A stretch of DNA of 64,000 bases from Lachnospiraceae bacterium (GCA_009777715.1 WRLH01000005.1:1-64000); one strand, 5' to 3'. Shown: positions 52,181 to 62,234, counted from the stretch's first letter. A program made the numbers and translations. The notes: generated by a model from the sequence alone, not told the origin.

Positions 52181-53632
52181 GTGGACTTTTGCCATTTAAG
52201 TATACAAATCATATCACGCGGCAGAGGTAAATCCGCAGTCGCGGCTGCGGCGTACCGCGCCGGGGAAACCATCACAAATGAGTATGACGGCGTGACCCAT
52301 GATTACACCCGCAAGGGCGGGATTGTCCATACTGAAATCATCTTACCCAACCACGCCCCCGCCGAATATACAGACCGCACCGTTTTATGGAACGCGGTTG
52401 AAAAATCGGAGCGTTACTGCACCGCTCAACTGTCGCGGGAAATCGAAATCGCTTTACCCGTGAAGCTGACTACGGAACAGAACATTTCCCTTGTGCGCGG
52501 GTATGTGCAAGACACTTTTGTCAACGCAGGAATGTGCGCCGATGTTTGTCTGCACAATAAAGATGACGGCAACCCTCACGTTCATATCATGCTAACAATG
52601 CGCCCCATTGAACAAGACGGAAAGTGGGGGCAGAAATCCCGTACAATTAACGGAAGAAAAGTCAACACCGTGGACTGGCACGACCGCGACAAAGCGGAGC
52701 AATGGCGGGCGGCATGGGCTGATTATTGTAACGCCGCTTTGGTTGTTAATGGATTCGAGCCAACTGTTGACCATCGGAGTTATGCGAGGCAAGGAAAAGA
52801 GCAGATACCCACCGTACATCTCGGCCCCGCCGCTTCCCAAATGGAGCGGCGCGGCATCCACACCGAACGCGGCGACATGAACCGCACTATCGAAGTCGCG
52901 AACAAGGAAATCAAACAACTCCGCACCCGCATAAATAAGCTGAACAAATGGATTACCTACGAAGCCGCTAACCCCACCCCACCAACACTTTATGATGTCA
53001 TTACCGAAATCCTCAATCGGCAGGGGCAGTCAAGCATAACACGGTTGAAAAACGCCGCCGATGTGTTCAATTTCTTGCAACGCAATAATATCAGCGATTA
53101 TGCAGAATTGGAGAAAATGGTCAACGCTATGGACGGAAAAGTCGATGCCATAGGCACACAGATGAAAAAACTGCAACGCCGGACGGATATACTGAAAAAG
53201 CATATCATGCACAGCGAAAACTTCAAAGAAAACCGTCCGATTAAACGCCAGTATGACAGGCTGTACATGGAATATGAAGCCATCAAAAAGGCAGGCTGGT
53301 TCAGGTCTGAACGCAAGGCGCAAAAGGCTCTTGATGCCGCCAATGAGTACCACGAAGATTACCGTCCGCAGATAGCCATGTATGACAACGCAGAGAAGTA
53401 TTTGCGCGATGTATTGCAAGACCGCTTCGACCCGAAGAAACTACCGCCGATAACCAAATGGCGGGATGAACTCGCCACCAAAACCGCCGAGAGCGCTGCG
53501 CTGTATCAGGAGTATAAAACGCTCCGTGAGGAAACTGCAAAGGTTGAGAAAATCAAGCGGAGTGTTGAGGATATTTTGCACAGCGAGAAACCGAAACAGG
53601 TGCGGCAGAAATTACGGGGGATGGAGTTGTAA
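52181..53632 (+). CDS. MobA/MobL-family relaxase (MOBQ)
   Basis: 483 residues from GTG at 52181 with AAGGAG 8 bases upstream. ISRGRGKSAVAAAAYRAGE holds the N-terminal relaxase motif, and NPHVHIMLTMRP is the HxH metal motif III. The C-terminal half is coiled coil. It nicks oriT and leads the strand into the recipient; corresponds to TnpZ of Tn4451-type transposons in role. The C-terminus KVRQKLRGMEL ends convergent with hamB, 41 bp away. Confidence 0.9.
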   Translation: MDFCHLSIQIISRGRGKSAVAAAAYRAGETITNEYDGVTHDYTRKGGIVHTEIILPNHAPAEYTDRTVLWNAVEKSERYCTAQLSREIEIALPVKLTTEQNISLVRGYVQDTFVNAGMCADVCLHNKDDGNPHVHIMLTMRPIEQDGKWGQKSRTINGRKVNTVDWHDRDKAEQWRAAWADYCNAALVVNGFEPTVDHRSYARQGKEQIPTVHLGPAASQMERRGIHTERGDMNRTIEVANKEIKQLRTRINKLNKWITYEAANPTPPTLYDVITEILNRQGQSSITRLKNAADVFNFLQRNNISDYAELEKMVNAMDGKVDAIGTQMKKLQRRTDILKKHIMHSENFKENRPIKRQYDRLYMEYEAIKKAGWFRSERKAQKALDAANEYHEDYRPQIAMYDNAEKYLRDVLQDRFDPKKLPPITKWRDELATKTAESAALYQEYKTLREETAKVEKIKRSVEDILHSEKPKQVRQKLRGMEL

Positions 53633-53673
53633 AAGGCAACCCAAACTCTTGATGTCTTTTATGACTGCTAGGG

Positions 53674-56247
53674 CTAAAGTTGCGCTAACGGCATAGGCAA
53701 TTGTACTCGAACCCAAAACGGAATTTTATCTCGATTATTTGTAATAGTGGTTATTATTGAACTGTATATATCATCAGATGTCATTTGCAACGTCCCAAAA
53801 ATATTATCGTATAAATAAATAGCTGTTTCTCTTGGAATTCCAATTTCTATCAGCTTCCGCGTAATAGGCATATTTGCTCCGGCTTCTAAAAAAGTAATAA
53901 AAGTAGGTTCTATATCTTTTGCATCGTAAATGGGTTTTAACAGCATTGGCAAATCATACGATATTGTATTTTGAAGCAATGTAATAGCCTCATCCACTTT
54001 GTCTGGTTCGTTATAATACGGAGCCTTTAAAATTTCGCTTAATGCTGTTTGTTTTGCCCATTTTATCGCTGTTCCGCATAAAACACCTCGATTTTTACCT
54101 TTGCGATAACGGTCTGGAATTCTCTCGTTGTATAGTGTTGCAAAAGTGTCAGTATCGCGTAAATATTTGAGGACGTTACTAAGTTTTGCTTCTGCACCTC
54201 TTTTTATATCAGTAGGGAGTACAGGCAAGGACTTGTCCAAATAAAGTAAGTTTAGAATTACAGGGTCGGCGTAGCGATTTTTTAGGCATACAGCTCTTGG
54301 GACTTGCAAACCCAATAAAGAGTTCTCGTAAGATGCAAATTCATTATCCGTTACTATGATTCCGATTTTGTCCAGCCTATTTCTTGCATCTTTCCCGTGG
54401 CGCAGAATAGTTTGTCTAATATGCGTGACAATAAAAGCGTAACTCTTGGGTAATTGAGATGCGGGTGTTTTGTTGGAAATAGCATTTTTAATTTCCTCAG
54501 AGTGTTGATTGTAGATGCTACTATACGAAGAGGACAGCTCTTTATACGAATCTTCGAAAAGAGTTTCTTGCGTATACTCGTCTGATGATTTCAAAAATTC
54601 GTTTTCATCAAGCACAAAACTTCGACCAATAAAATCTTTAAGTAGCCGTCCGGCTCTCCCGCGCAGATTTGCCATCTCATAACTGGATAATTCGGCGACA
54701 TCTACACCCGACTTTATATACAAGTGTGGATTCCTGACAATGACATTTTGCGCGGGCATATTTACACCCTGCATAAGCGTTGTGGTACATACGACATTGC
54801 TTATATATTTTTCAGAAATAGCATATTCTACTACTTTCCTGACATGTTGCGGTAACTTCCCATGATGGTAAGCTATTCCTTTTGAAATCGTTTCTGCCAA
54901 AGCGTAGTTACTTCTAACGGAGTCTCGCAAATATTCTGCAAGTGACTGGAGTTCATTAAGCATTGGTTTATCATTGGTAGTAAGTGCAAGTGCTGTTCTT
55001 CTGGCTGTAGCTGGGTTTGGAGTAAAGATAATGTTTTGTACACTATCTCCTAAATTTGAAATAAAATTTGATAAATATTGCAAATATAAATCGTTGTATA
55101 ATTTTTTTCCATGTCCTTCAATTAATGCCGGGTTGGAAATTCGAACGGAGTTTGGTGCATCAATAATTGAACAATACTGCTTAAAATAATAATGTTCCTT
55201 GTCTTTCTTTATGCTGTATGTGAGGTTAAGTACGGGGCTTATATCTGTTGTGTTATCTACGCAGTCATCTCCCAACAATTCTTTACAAAGAGTATCGATT
55301 TGATGTATCCTTGCGCCGGACACAACAATCTTCTCAATATTGTCCAAAAATCTAAAATCATAAATGGTGTCGAGCAATATTTTTGAACGCATCTCTGAAT
55401 CACCACTTGAAATACGTTCTATATTTTGGATTTCGTCAATAATCAAAAACGTTTTTTTATTAAAAGGTTTTTCACTCATCGTAAACGCCGATGCCGCACG
55501 TTCTTGGGTCAGTATGAAAACATGAGGTGTTTCTGTTTTTACTAAGTCAGGGTTATATGAGTTGAAAATCTCTACATCATAAACGCCTAACCTTTGAAAG
55601 TAATTCGCAAAATCGCGAGTAACTTGATTTATAAGGCTTATAGTTGGCACAATGTAAACAACATCCCACTTATTTACAGTCAGAGCATGAGTAGCTTCAA
55701 TTAACAAAACATACGACTTGCCAGCAGAAGTCGGTGCAGAAACTCCTGTAATTTTATTATTACGAATAGAATTAGACACTGAATGTTGATACGCAGTAAG
55801 CGTTTCTTTTTGATTACCAATAACTACTTCATATTTTTGTTGATTGATTCCCGTTGCCATTTGAGCAAAAATACTGCTTAGAGGAGCGTATTTGCCACTA
55901 TTACGAAACTCTTTGTCGAGTATAATACTTGATGGTGCATATCCTATCCTCGAAAGAAGATGAATCAACACATCTCGTAAATTAGGATAATCCGCACCAG
56001 CATACTCCCAAAGAAGCGCGGCGATTGTAACAAATGTATTCCTGTCAGACTCATTTTTTTCGAGAGAAAGAAGATTCAAAGATTTGACCGCATCGCATAC
56101 ATCGTCATATGAAAGTTGACCCGGTTTTATTTCAGAAAAGCCGAGCCTTTTTGCAATAGTCCTATGCTCTAATGAAAGCAACTTCCTTGCGATGTTATCA
56201 AAATGAAACGTCACAACTTTGTCCTCCGTTACTTTGGCATACTGCAA
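53674..56247 (-). CDS. hamB: Hachiman HamB helicase
   Basis: 857 residues, superfamily 2 helicase of the Ski2-like type. Motif I APTSAGKS (Lys177), motif II DEIQ (Asp271), motif VI region MANLRGRAGRLL. It overlaps hamA by 19 bp and is the last gene of the operon. Known Hachiman systems pair this helicase with the HamA nuclease to degrade DNA upon phage infection; the helicase restrains HamA at rest. All motifs look intact. Confidence 0.9.
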   Translation of the reverse strand: MQYAKVTEDKVVTFHFDNIARKLLSLEHRTIAKRLGFSEIKPGQLSYDDVCDAVKSLNLLSLEKNESDRNTFVTIAALLWEYAGADYPNLRDVLIHLLSRIGYAPSSIILDKEFRNSGKYAPLSSIFAQMATGINQQKYEVVIGNQKETLTAYQHSVSNSIRNNKITGVSAPTSAGKSYVLLIEATHALTVNKWDVVYIVPTISLINQVTRDFANYFQRLGVYDVEIFNSYNPDLVKTETPHVFILTQERAASAFTMSEKPFNKKTFLIIDEIQNIERISSGDSEMRSKILLDTIYDFRFLDNIEKIVVSGARIHQIDTLCKELLGDDCVDNTTDISPVLNLTYSIKKDKEHYYFKQYCSIIDAPNSVRISNPALIEGHGKKLYNDLYLQYLSNFISNLGDSVQNIIFTPNPATARRTALALTTNDKPMLNELQSLAEYLRDSVRSNYALAETISKGIAYHHGKLPQHVRKVVEYAISEKYISNVVCTTTLMQGVNMPAQNVIVRNPHLYIKSGVDVAELSSYEMANLRGRAGRLLKDFIGRSFVLDENEFLKSSDEYTQETLFEDSYKELSSSYSSIYNQHSEEIKNAISNKTPASQLPKSYAFIVTHIRQTILRHGKDARNRLDKIGIIVTDNEFASYENSLLGLQVPRAVCLKNRYADPVILNLLYLDKSLPVLPTDIKRGAEAKLSNVLKYLRDTDTFATLYNERIPDRYRKGKNRGVLCGTAIKWAKQTALSEILKAPYYNEPDKVDEAITLLQNTISYDLPMLLKPIYDAKDIEPTFITFLEAGANMPITRKLIEIGIPRETAIYLYDNIFGTLQMTSDDIYSSIITTITNNRDKIPFWVRVQLPMPLAQL

Positions 56248-57158
56248 GAAAAATCTCTTATTAGTTCTTCAAACTTCCAAACCGGAAATACGATGTAGGT
56301 AATTCTATTGAGAATGGGGTTTGTACTAATATCTATTTTGTTGTTGTCAAACTTACGATACCGATTTTCAACAACCTTCTTTATCGCTCCCAATATTTCT
56401 TCGCGTTTTTTGCCGTTTTTCGCGTTTGTTTCCTCATATGCGACTATTGAAACAAGGTGAAACTCGGCGTCCTTGATTTCCCCATTGACCAAAGCGGTTG
56501 CTAAATGTTCTATTTCAGGCTCTAAAAAATCTTGATGCAAGTATTGTCTTATTTCCTTCAGAATGTTTTTGTGTTCTTTCAAAATGCTGTTTAATGCAGA
56601 TTCAAACGCATCATTGAACTTATAATTACTGGTATAACTTTTCGCTTCGCCGATAAAAAATACGGGTTTTTTGTTTATTTCTTTGTAATGAATCGCATCC
56701 GAGCCAAAACGTTCGTGAGAAGGCGAAGTTGATAAAGGCATTTTACGCAGTATGGGCATCGCCTCAAATAAATGTTGCAAACAATTTGCTAAAAGCAACT
56801 CCCCAAATTGACCGTTCAAAAGTTTTCCATCTGTGGACGGTCTAAATTTTTCGAAGGCTTTTTGAATCAACTCGGTTGTGGCATTTGCATTACTGCGTCC
56901 ATCTTTTTTCAATCTTGACAAGATGGATTCTTGCCTTGCGATGCTATATACCCAATCAACAACGGTATTAATAAGTTCACGAACAAACTGCTCTCGGCTT
57001 TCTTGCAAATCAACATAGTCAATAGCTATTCCATAATGTGGGGTATCTGGCAGTATATCAAATTTTTGACTAATGATATGGACATGATTAAAGAGGGCTT
57101 GGTTAGTTATTAATGAACACTTCAAATTATTCATGCAAGAGCTGTTGTCATCCATCAT
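56229..57158 (-). CDS. hamA: Hachiman HamA nuclease (DUF1837)
   Basis: 309 residues. The DUF1837 core reads GQFGELLLANCL (Glu120), FGSDAIHY (Asp154) and IGEAKSY (Glu171, Lys173), the PD-(D/E)xK-type active site of HamA. AAGGAG is 8 bases before the first of two Met codons. It lies 19 bp after the RM gene, so both defence systems are on one transcript. Confidence 0.92.
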   Translation of the reverse strand: MMDDNSSCMNNLKCSLITNQALFNHVHIISQKFDILPDTPHYGIAIDYVDLQESREQFVRELINTVVDWVYSIARQESILSRLKKDGRSNANATTELIQKAFEKFRPSTDGKLLNGQFGELLLANCLQHLFEAMPILRKMPLSTSPSHERFGSDAIHYKEINKKPVFFIGEAKSYTSNYKFNDAFESALNSILKEHKNILKEIRQYLHQDFLEPEIEHLATALVNGEIKDAEFHLVSIVAYEETNAKNGKKREEILGAIKKVVENRYRKFDNNKIDISTNPILNRITYIVFPVWKFEELIRDFSCSMPK

Positions 57159-57177
57159 TACTATGTCTCCTTGTTTG

Positions 57178-59946
57178 TCAAGTAATCAATTTTTGATAAC
57201 GCTCCATTAACGCCGCGACACACGCTGACTCGTCCATATCTTTCACGCTGAACCCATACAAGCCCATCACAGCACGGTCATTTGCTCGATGCGCTTCCAA
57301 CAACATCGGATATAAATACATAGCATCTCCGTACATATCTGCTAAGCACTTGTCGGGATAACGTTTCCGTGCATCAAGAATTGTCTTTGCAGATACCTCT
57401 ACTTTTTGCTTTCCGACATCTGTCATATCAGGAAGTGGAAAATTATAAAATACAGATGGCGCATAGCGATAATCGTTTTTTAATCTCCCAGCAATAGTTC
57501 GCATCCAAGCATTATGCACATTAGAACACAAAATGCCAAACTCATATAATCCTGCATTGCAAACTAATACCGCAGAATCGCTCGCAACAACATCAGGTGG
57601 TAGGAAACCTATCGGAATGTATCGTCTTGATGAAGAAGATACGCGAGGTATGAATAAGTATTCTTCTTTCGGTTGACGGTTTTGCGTAAACAAGTAAGGC
57701 GTATTTGCCGTTTTTTGAATACGGTCAACAGGGCTTTTTAGCCTATATTCCCGCACATAATTAAAGCGGTCTATAAGCTCAGGTATGTGTTGGTAATTAT
57801 TTGGTTCTTCGTTTTCAAACCAAAGGCAATATCGTTTGTATTCGATGTCGTTGATAAACTCACGACTACCGATAAATGGTCGGATAACCGTAGATAATTC
57901 AGGGTGTTTATCTAATAATTGTTTTCTTTCCTCAGCAGTAAGAAGTAATCTTCCATCGTCAGCAGGTGGGCTTCCTTGAACGACTTTTGCGATTCCTTTA
58001 TTTATACTTTGATTCCGATTTTTAATAAATACATCTGGTCCAGTATTTAAATATCCGTTGATATGGTCAACTTGTTTGTGCTGCCCATTAAAAAACAACA
58101 GTTTAATGGGGCGATTTCTTTTTGAAAAACCAACTATTACGCACATAACAGCGGCTTTTTCTTTTGCTTCGCTTGACCATTTGAATGTAGTATGAGCAAA
58201 ATTTATACAAATCCTGTCACTAAACAACATTTCCCAGAGTAAATTGACGGATTCTCCTTGACAAATTGAATTAGAGGATACGAAAGCCGTTTCCACATTT
58301 GAAGCGTTCATAAAATCAGAGGCTTTCTTAAACCAACCGGCAACATAGTCAAGTTTTCCACCCGAATTAGACGGAGCGAATACCGTTTGCATATCCTCGG
58401 CTTGTTCTTTTGTTCGCATTGCTTGACCTACAAATGGCGGATTACCCATGATATATGAGGTTTTGTGTTTAGGGATAACCGTTTCCCAATCAATCCGCAG
58501 GGCATTCCCCTCAACGATATTCGCATAGGTTTTCAAAGGTAAATAATCCAACTGTATATGGACTACGCTTTCTGTTTCCTTCATCATTTGGCTTTCGGCA
58601 ATCCAAAGCGCAGTTTTAGCAACGGTAACGGCAAAATCATTGACCTCAATACCATAAAACTGCCCGATTGAAACTTTAATTGGGTTATGTATAGAGTCGC
58701 CGAAAACAATTTGCCCTTGATGTAAAAGGCTTATCACGTCATTTTCCAAATGGCGTAGGCTAATATAGGTTTCTGTCAGAAAATTCCCACTTCCACAAGC
58801 AGGGTCTAAAAACGATAAAGAAGCAAGTTTTTCTTGAAATGCACGCAATTTTGCCGTCTTTGTTTTTAATATTTCTATTTTGCATATATCATCAAATTCC
58901 TTTTTCAAATCATCAAAAAACAACGGATCAATGACCTTATGGATATTTTCAAGTGATGTGTAGTGCATACCCCCGGAACGGCGCGTTTCGGGGTTCAATG
59001 TGCTTTCAAATACCGCGCCGAAAATCGTGGGGCTTATCTCCGACCAGTTAAAATTCGTGCTGGCTTTAACCAAAATCAAATCCTTAATCTCATCAGTAAA
59101 TTGAGGGATTTCTATATCCTCATATTCAAATAAACCGCCGTTGACATACGGGAAAGCGGCGAGCGATGATTCAAGATAAGGGTCGCGTTTTTCGGGCGTG
59201 GTATCAAGAATTTGGAATAATTCGATTACGGCTTTTCGCAGATGCCTTGTTTCAAAATCTGCAAGATAATCATGGAACATACCATGCCGCCCGAATATGC
59301 CCGCATCTTCCGCATAAAGACAAAACACTAGCCGGACGCACAACACATTTAGGCTTTTTAATGCGCGTTCACTTGTTGGGTCAACATACTGTTTTGCAAG
59401 CGCATCATATAATAAGCCTACGATTTTACCTGCCGCTATTGATATTTCGGTTTCGCGTTTTATGTGTTCGCTGCCCGTGTCAGTCAAAAAAGACAGGCGG
59501 TAAAATTCTGTTGGTAGGTTTTCCAATAATATTTCTTCTGGCTCCCCGCCGGGGCGTTCCATATCGTAAACAAAAAACGTGCTGAAATTACAAGTAACAA
59601 CCCAACGTGGATGCTGTGATAACGGCAGTTCCGTTATATACCGTTTGGCTTGTTGGAACGGCGTTAAAAGCGTTCCGTCCGATTGCTTTATGGGTTTTTT
59701 CAAATCTTTGCCTAAGCCTTTTTGCTCAATCAAAACGCGAGTAGTCGGGATTGTGCCGTCAATAAAACTGGTATTGTCTAAGCGTACTTGTTCTTCAAAG
59801 AAAATAAACTGTTCGGGGTGCTCCACGCCGTAGACATCACGAAGCAAAGACAACCAAAACGGTTGGCTCTGGCCTTTTTCATATCCCTTGCCCTTCCAGT
59901 CGGCGGCAAATTTTTTTGCGGCAACTCGTTGTTCGGTATCGGTCAT
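57178..59946 (-). CDS. MmeI-like type IIL restriction-modification enzyme
   Basis: 922 residues from the ATG at 59946 (GGGAG upstream), almost the same length as MmeI. N-terminal endonuclease with Asp63 and EQK (Glu74, Lys76), helical linker, methyltransferase motif I FLDPACGSGNFLTETY and motif IV MGNPPFVG, then a target-recognition domain. One polypeptide cuts and methylates adenine, so it protects its own host. The recognition site cannot be read from sequence. Confidence 0.9.
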   Translation of the reverse strand: MTDTEQRVAAKKFAADWKGKGYEKGQSQPFWLSLLRDVYGVEHPEQFIFFEEQVRLDNTSFIDGTIPTTRVLIEQKGLGKDLKKPIKQSDGTLLTPFQQAKRYITELPLSQHPRWVVTCNFSTFFVYDMERPGGEPEEILLENLPTEFYRLSFLTDTGSEHIKRETEISIAAGKIVGLLYDALAKQYVDPTSERALKSLNVLCVRLVFCLYAEDAGIFGRHGMFHDYLADFETRHLRKAVIELFQILDTTPEKRDPYLESSLAAFPYVNGGLFEYEDIEIPQFTDEIKDLILVKASTNFNWSEISPTIFGAVFESTLNPETRRSGGMHYTSLENIHKVIDPLFFDDLKKEFDDICKIEILKTKTAKLRAFQEKLASLSFLDPACGSGNFLTETYISLRHLENDVISLLHQGQIVFGDSIHNPIKVSIGQFYGIEVNDFAVTVAKTALWIAESQMMKETESVVHIQLDYLPLKTYANIVEGNALRIDWETVIPKHKTSYIMGNPPFVGQAMRTKEQAEDMQTVFAPSNSGGKLDYVAGWFKKASDFMNASNVETAFVSSNSICQGESVNLLWEMLFSDRICINFAHTTFKWSSEAKEKAAVMCVIVGFSKRNRPIKLLFFNGQHKQVDHINGYLNTGPDVFIKNRNQSINKGIAKVVQGSPPADDGRLLLTAEERKQLLDKHPELSTVIRPFIGSREFINDIEYKRYCLWFENEEPNNYQHIPELIDRFNYVREYRLKSPVDRIQKTANTPYLFTQNRQPKEEYLFIPRVSSSSRRYIPIGFLPPDVVASDSAVLVCNAGLYEFGILCSNVHNAWMRTIAGRLKNDYRYAPSVFYNFPLPDMTDVGKQKVEVSAKTILDARKRYPDKCLADMYGDAMYLYPMLLEAHRANDRAVMGLYGFSVKDMDESACVAALMERYQKLIT

Positions 59947-59959
59947 ATTTTTATGCTCC

Positions 59960-60157
59960 CTATTGTTCCGACTTTTTTGCGGCTTTTGTCCGCCCGTCAA
60001 TCGGTTTTGGCGTACCTTTGGGGATAATCCATGTCCTACCCATTCTGACAGCACCTTTAACCTTTCCGTTATCACAAAGGATTTGGACACGGCGCATAGA
60101 TATACCCCATAACTCGGCGGCTTCCATTGTCGTCATCAGTTCATTTTCAAGCCCCAT
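59960..60157 (-). CDS. Small HTH (excisionase/AlpA-like) regulator
   Basis: 65 residues from the ATG at 60157. TTMEAAELWGISMRRVQILCDNGKVKGAVRMGRTWIIPKG is the MerR/HTH_17 pattern of excisionase-like proteins. It is the first gene of the defence operon, 13 bp before the RM gene. Possible jobs: delaying RM expression after entry into a new host, as control proteins do, or helping excision. Confidence 0.8.
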   Translation of the reverse strand: MGLENELMTTMEAAELWGISMRRVQILCDNGKVKGAVRMGRTWIIPKGTPKPIDGRTKAAKKSEQ

Positions 60158-60197
60158 GATGTTAATCCTAATCCTCTCTAAAAAGTACACTAAAACA

Positions 60198-60226
60198 ATC
60201 ATACATCTTTAGAGCGAATAATGCAA
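60198..60226 (-). promoter_or_regulatory. Promoter of the HTH-RM-Hachiman operon
   Basis: Minus strand: -35 TTGCAT (60226-60221), 17-bp spacer, -10 TATGAT (60203-60198), 40 bp before the ATG. Confidence 0.65.
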
Positions 60227-60283
60227 GTGAAAATAAAATAAAATTATGCGCCACGGAAAACATCTCCTTGACAAACTTGTCCT

Positions 60284-60287
60284 AAAG
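60284..60287. other. attR core (AAAG)
   Basis: Matches attL core 47467-47470. The comM frame resumes at codon AGC 60286-60288 and reads SLEVSSIYSIAGLLNKEQ, which fits the YifB family directly after the TEEE of the left part. Confidence 0.7.
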
Positions 60288-61080
60288 CTTAGAAGTTTCT
60301 TCAATATACAGTATCGCCGGGCTGTTAAATAAGGAACAGGCAATCAAAACAAGCCGTCCTTTTCTTAACCCTCACTATACGATTTCGGCGCAAGGTTTGA
60401 CTGGGGGCGGACGGATTCCCCGCCCCGGAGTGGTTAGCCTGGCTCACCGCGGCGTTCTTTTTATGGACGAGCTGCCGGAATGTAACCGTGACGTGATCGA
60501 AATCCTCCGCCAGCCAATTGAAGACAAAAAAGTCAGCATTGCCAGGGCTTCCGGCTCGTTTACTTACCCTGCCGATTTTATCTTTCTTGGCGCGATGAAT
60601 CCTTGCCCGTGCGGTTACTTTCCGGATCAGTCAAAATGCAGCTGTTCGGCAAAAGATGTAAAGCGTTATCTTAGCCGGATTTCCGGGCCGATTCTTGACC
60701 GGATTGATATTTGCGCGGAAGTTCCCCGGACGACAATCGAAAGCCTAAACCAAGCAAAATCGGGAACGTCAAGCGGCTTAATGCGAAAGCAGGTTAAAAT
60801 AGCGCGGGACATTCAAAAAGCCCGCTACAAAAACACTTTATACCATTTTAACGCTGATATTGCGGTCAAAGATATTTCCATTTTTTGCCATTTAGAAAAA
60901 AATGAAGCGGCTTTAATGGCGGAGATTTTTGAAGAAATGAATTTGAGCTTAAGGTCTTATCACCGCGTGCTTAAAGTTGCGCGGACGATTGCCGATTTGG
61001 ATGAAAGTGAAAACATTAAAGAAAAGCATCTTTTGGAGGCGGCCCACTTTCGCCTTAGTGAGGGGAGGTATTGGCAATGA
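60286..61080 (+). pseudogene. comM: comM/yifB, 3' part
   Basis: 264 codons beginning SLEVSSIYSIAG. It includes SLAHRGVLFMDELPEC (Walker B and neighbours), the sensor region NPCPCGYF with the zinc-like CPCGYFPDQSKCSC, and the Mg-chelatase C-terminal domain. Joined to the left part it gives 513 residues, normal for YifB. A TTG at 60397 could start a fragment. It overlaps dprA by 4 bp, and dprA may lose its usual transcription because of the insertion. Confidence 0.92.
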
Positions 61081-62234
61081 AAGAGGACATGAAATATCTT
61101 TATTGGCTTAATTCGGTCGAGGGAATTGGCTTTAAGGCAATGATGGTGTTAAAAAAATATGTCGGCAGCGGTTCGGATATTTACCATACGCCGGAACATG
61201 ATTTACGCTGGTTTTTGAATGAGCGGCAATTGACCGCATTGGTCAATAGGCGTAAGGAATGGGATGTTGACGGCGAGTTTGAAAAGCTTAAGCAAGAAAA
61301 AATTGCATTTTACCCTTATGGGTCACCCGGTTATCCGGAGAAGCTTTTAAGCTTGCCAAGCCCTCCGGCAGCCCTATATTTAAAGGGAAGCTTCCCGGAT
61401 GCAAATACCCCGGCCGTTGCGTTAATCGGAACAAGGAAATGCTCCGGGTATGGCAGCGCAATGGCGAAACAGCTGGGGGCTTTGCTTGCGGAGCGGGGGA
61501 TTGTGGTGGTGAGCGGGATGGCGCGGGGAATTGACGGAATCGGCCAGCGGGCAGTTTGTGGAGCAGGGGGGGCGACTTATGCCGTTTTGGGCTGTGGGGT
61601 TGATGTTGTTTATCCCCCGGAAAATAGGCAGCTTTATGAGCAAATAGAAAGGCAAGGCGAGCAAGGCGGGATTATTTCGGAATATCAGCCGGGAACGCCG
61701 CCGAACGCTGGCCAGTTCCCGGCCCGCAACCGAATTATCAGCGGCCTTTCCGATGCGGTAGTCGTCATCGAAGCAAAAGAAAAAAGCGGGACAATGATAA
61801 CGGTTGACATGGCATTAGAGCAAGGCCGGGAAGTTTATGCGATGCCGGGCCGCTTAGTTGACGGGTTAAGCTGTGGGTGCAACCGCTTAATCAAACAAGG
61901 CGCAGGAATGATTATTTCGATTGAAGAATTTGTTGATGAGATTTTACAAGCATCCAAATTAAGGCTTGCCAATGAAATAAAGGAACTGAAGAAGAAAGCA
62001 CCTCCAGCCCCAAAAGCAACCACCAAGGAAGAAAAGCTAATCTTAAATTTTACCGCCGAGGAAAAACAGGTCTTTTCCTGTCTTGATTATGCACCACGCT
62101 CCCTTGAGCAAATAAGCGCAATGAATCCGCAGATATCTTATGAGAGCTTGTTACGGATATTGGTGACATTTTGCCTGCGGGGTTTTGCCAAGCAGATGGG
62201 GGCGGGGAGTTATTATAAGTCGGACGATATTTAG
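61077..62234 (+). CDS. dprA: DNA processing protein DprA
   Basis: 385 residues from the ATG at 61077 (GGGAGG 8 bases upstream). N-terminal SAM-like region, extended Rossmann fold (LIGTRKCSGYGSAMAKQL, VVSGMARGIDGIGQRA, FPARNRIISGLSD), C-terminal winged helix (about 330-385). It loads RecA on incoming single strands in transformation. Its partner gene comM is disrupted, so competence may be affected. Confidence 0.95.
   Translation: MKEDMKYLYWLNSVEGIGFKAMMVLKKYVGSGSDIYHTPEHDLRWFLNERQLTALVNRRKEWDVDGEFEKLKQEKIAFYPYGSPGYPEKLLSLPSPPAALYLKGSFPDANTPAVALIGTRKCSGYGSAMAKQLGALLAERGIVVVSGMARGIDGIGQRAVCGAGGATYAVLGCGVDVVYPPENRQLYEQIERQGEQGGIISEYQPGTPPNAGQFPARNRIISGLSDAVVVIEAKEKSGTMITVDMALEQGREVYAMPGRLVDGLSCGCNRLIKQGAGMIISIEEFVDEILQASKLRLANEIKELKKKAPPAPKATTKEEKLILNFTAEEKQVFSCLDYAPRSLEQISAMNPQISYESLLRILVTFCLRGFAKQMGAGSYYKSDDI

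Larger units (their letters stand above)
47467..60287. mobile_element. Tn4451-like integrative mobilizable element carrying RM and Hachiman
   Basis: About 12.8 kb inserted in comM. Gene content in order: tnpV, XRE regulator, tnpW, large serine recombinase, DUF3847, oriT, MobA/MobL relaxase (plus strand), then hamB, hamA, type IIL RM gene and HTH gene (minus strand). The shared sequence AAAG occurs at both ends, and joining the flanks there restores one uninterrupted comM frame. There is no type IV secretion gene, so transfer would need a helper element. Genes lie on both strands with convergence at 53.6 kb. Confidence 0.9.
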
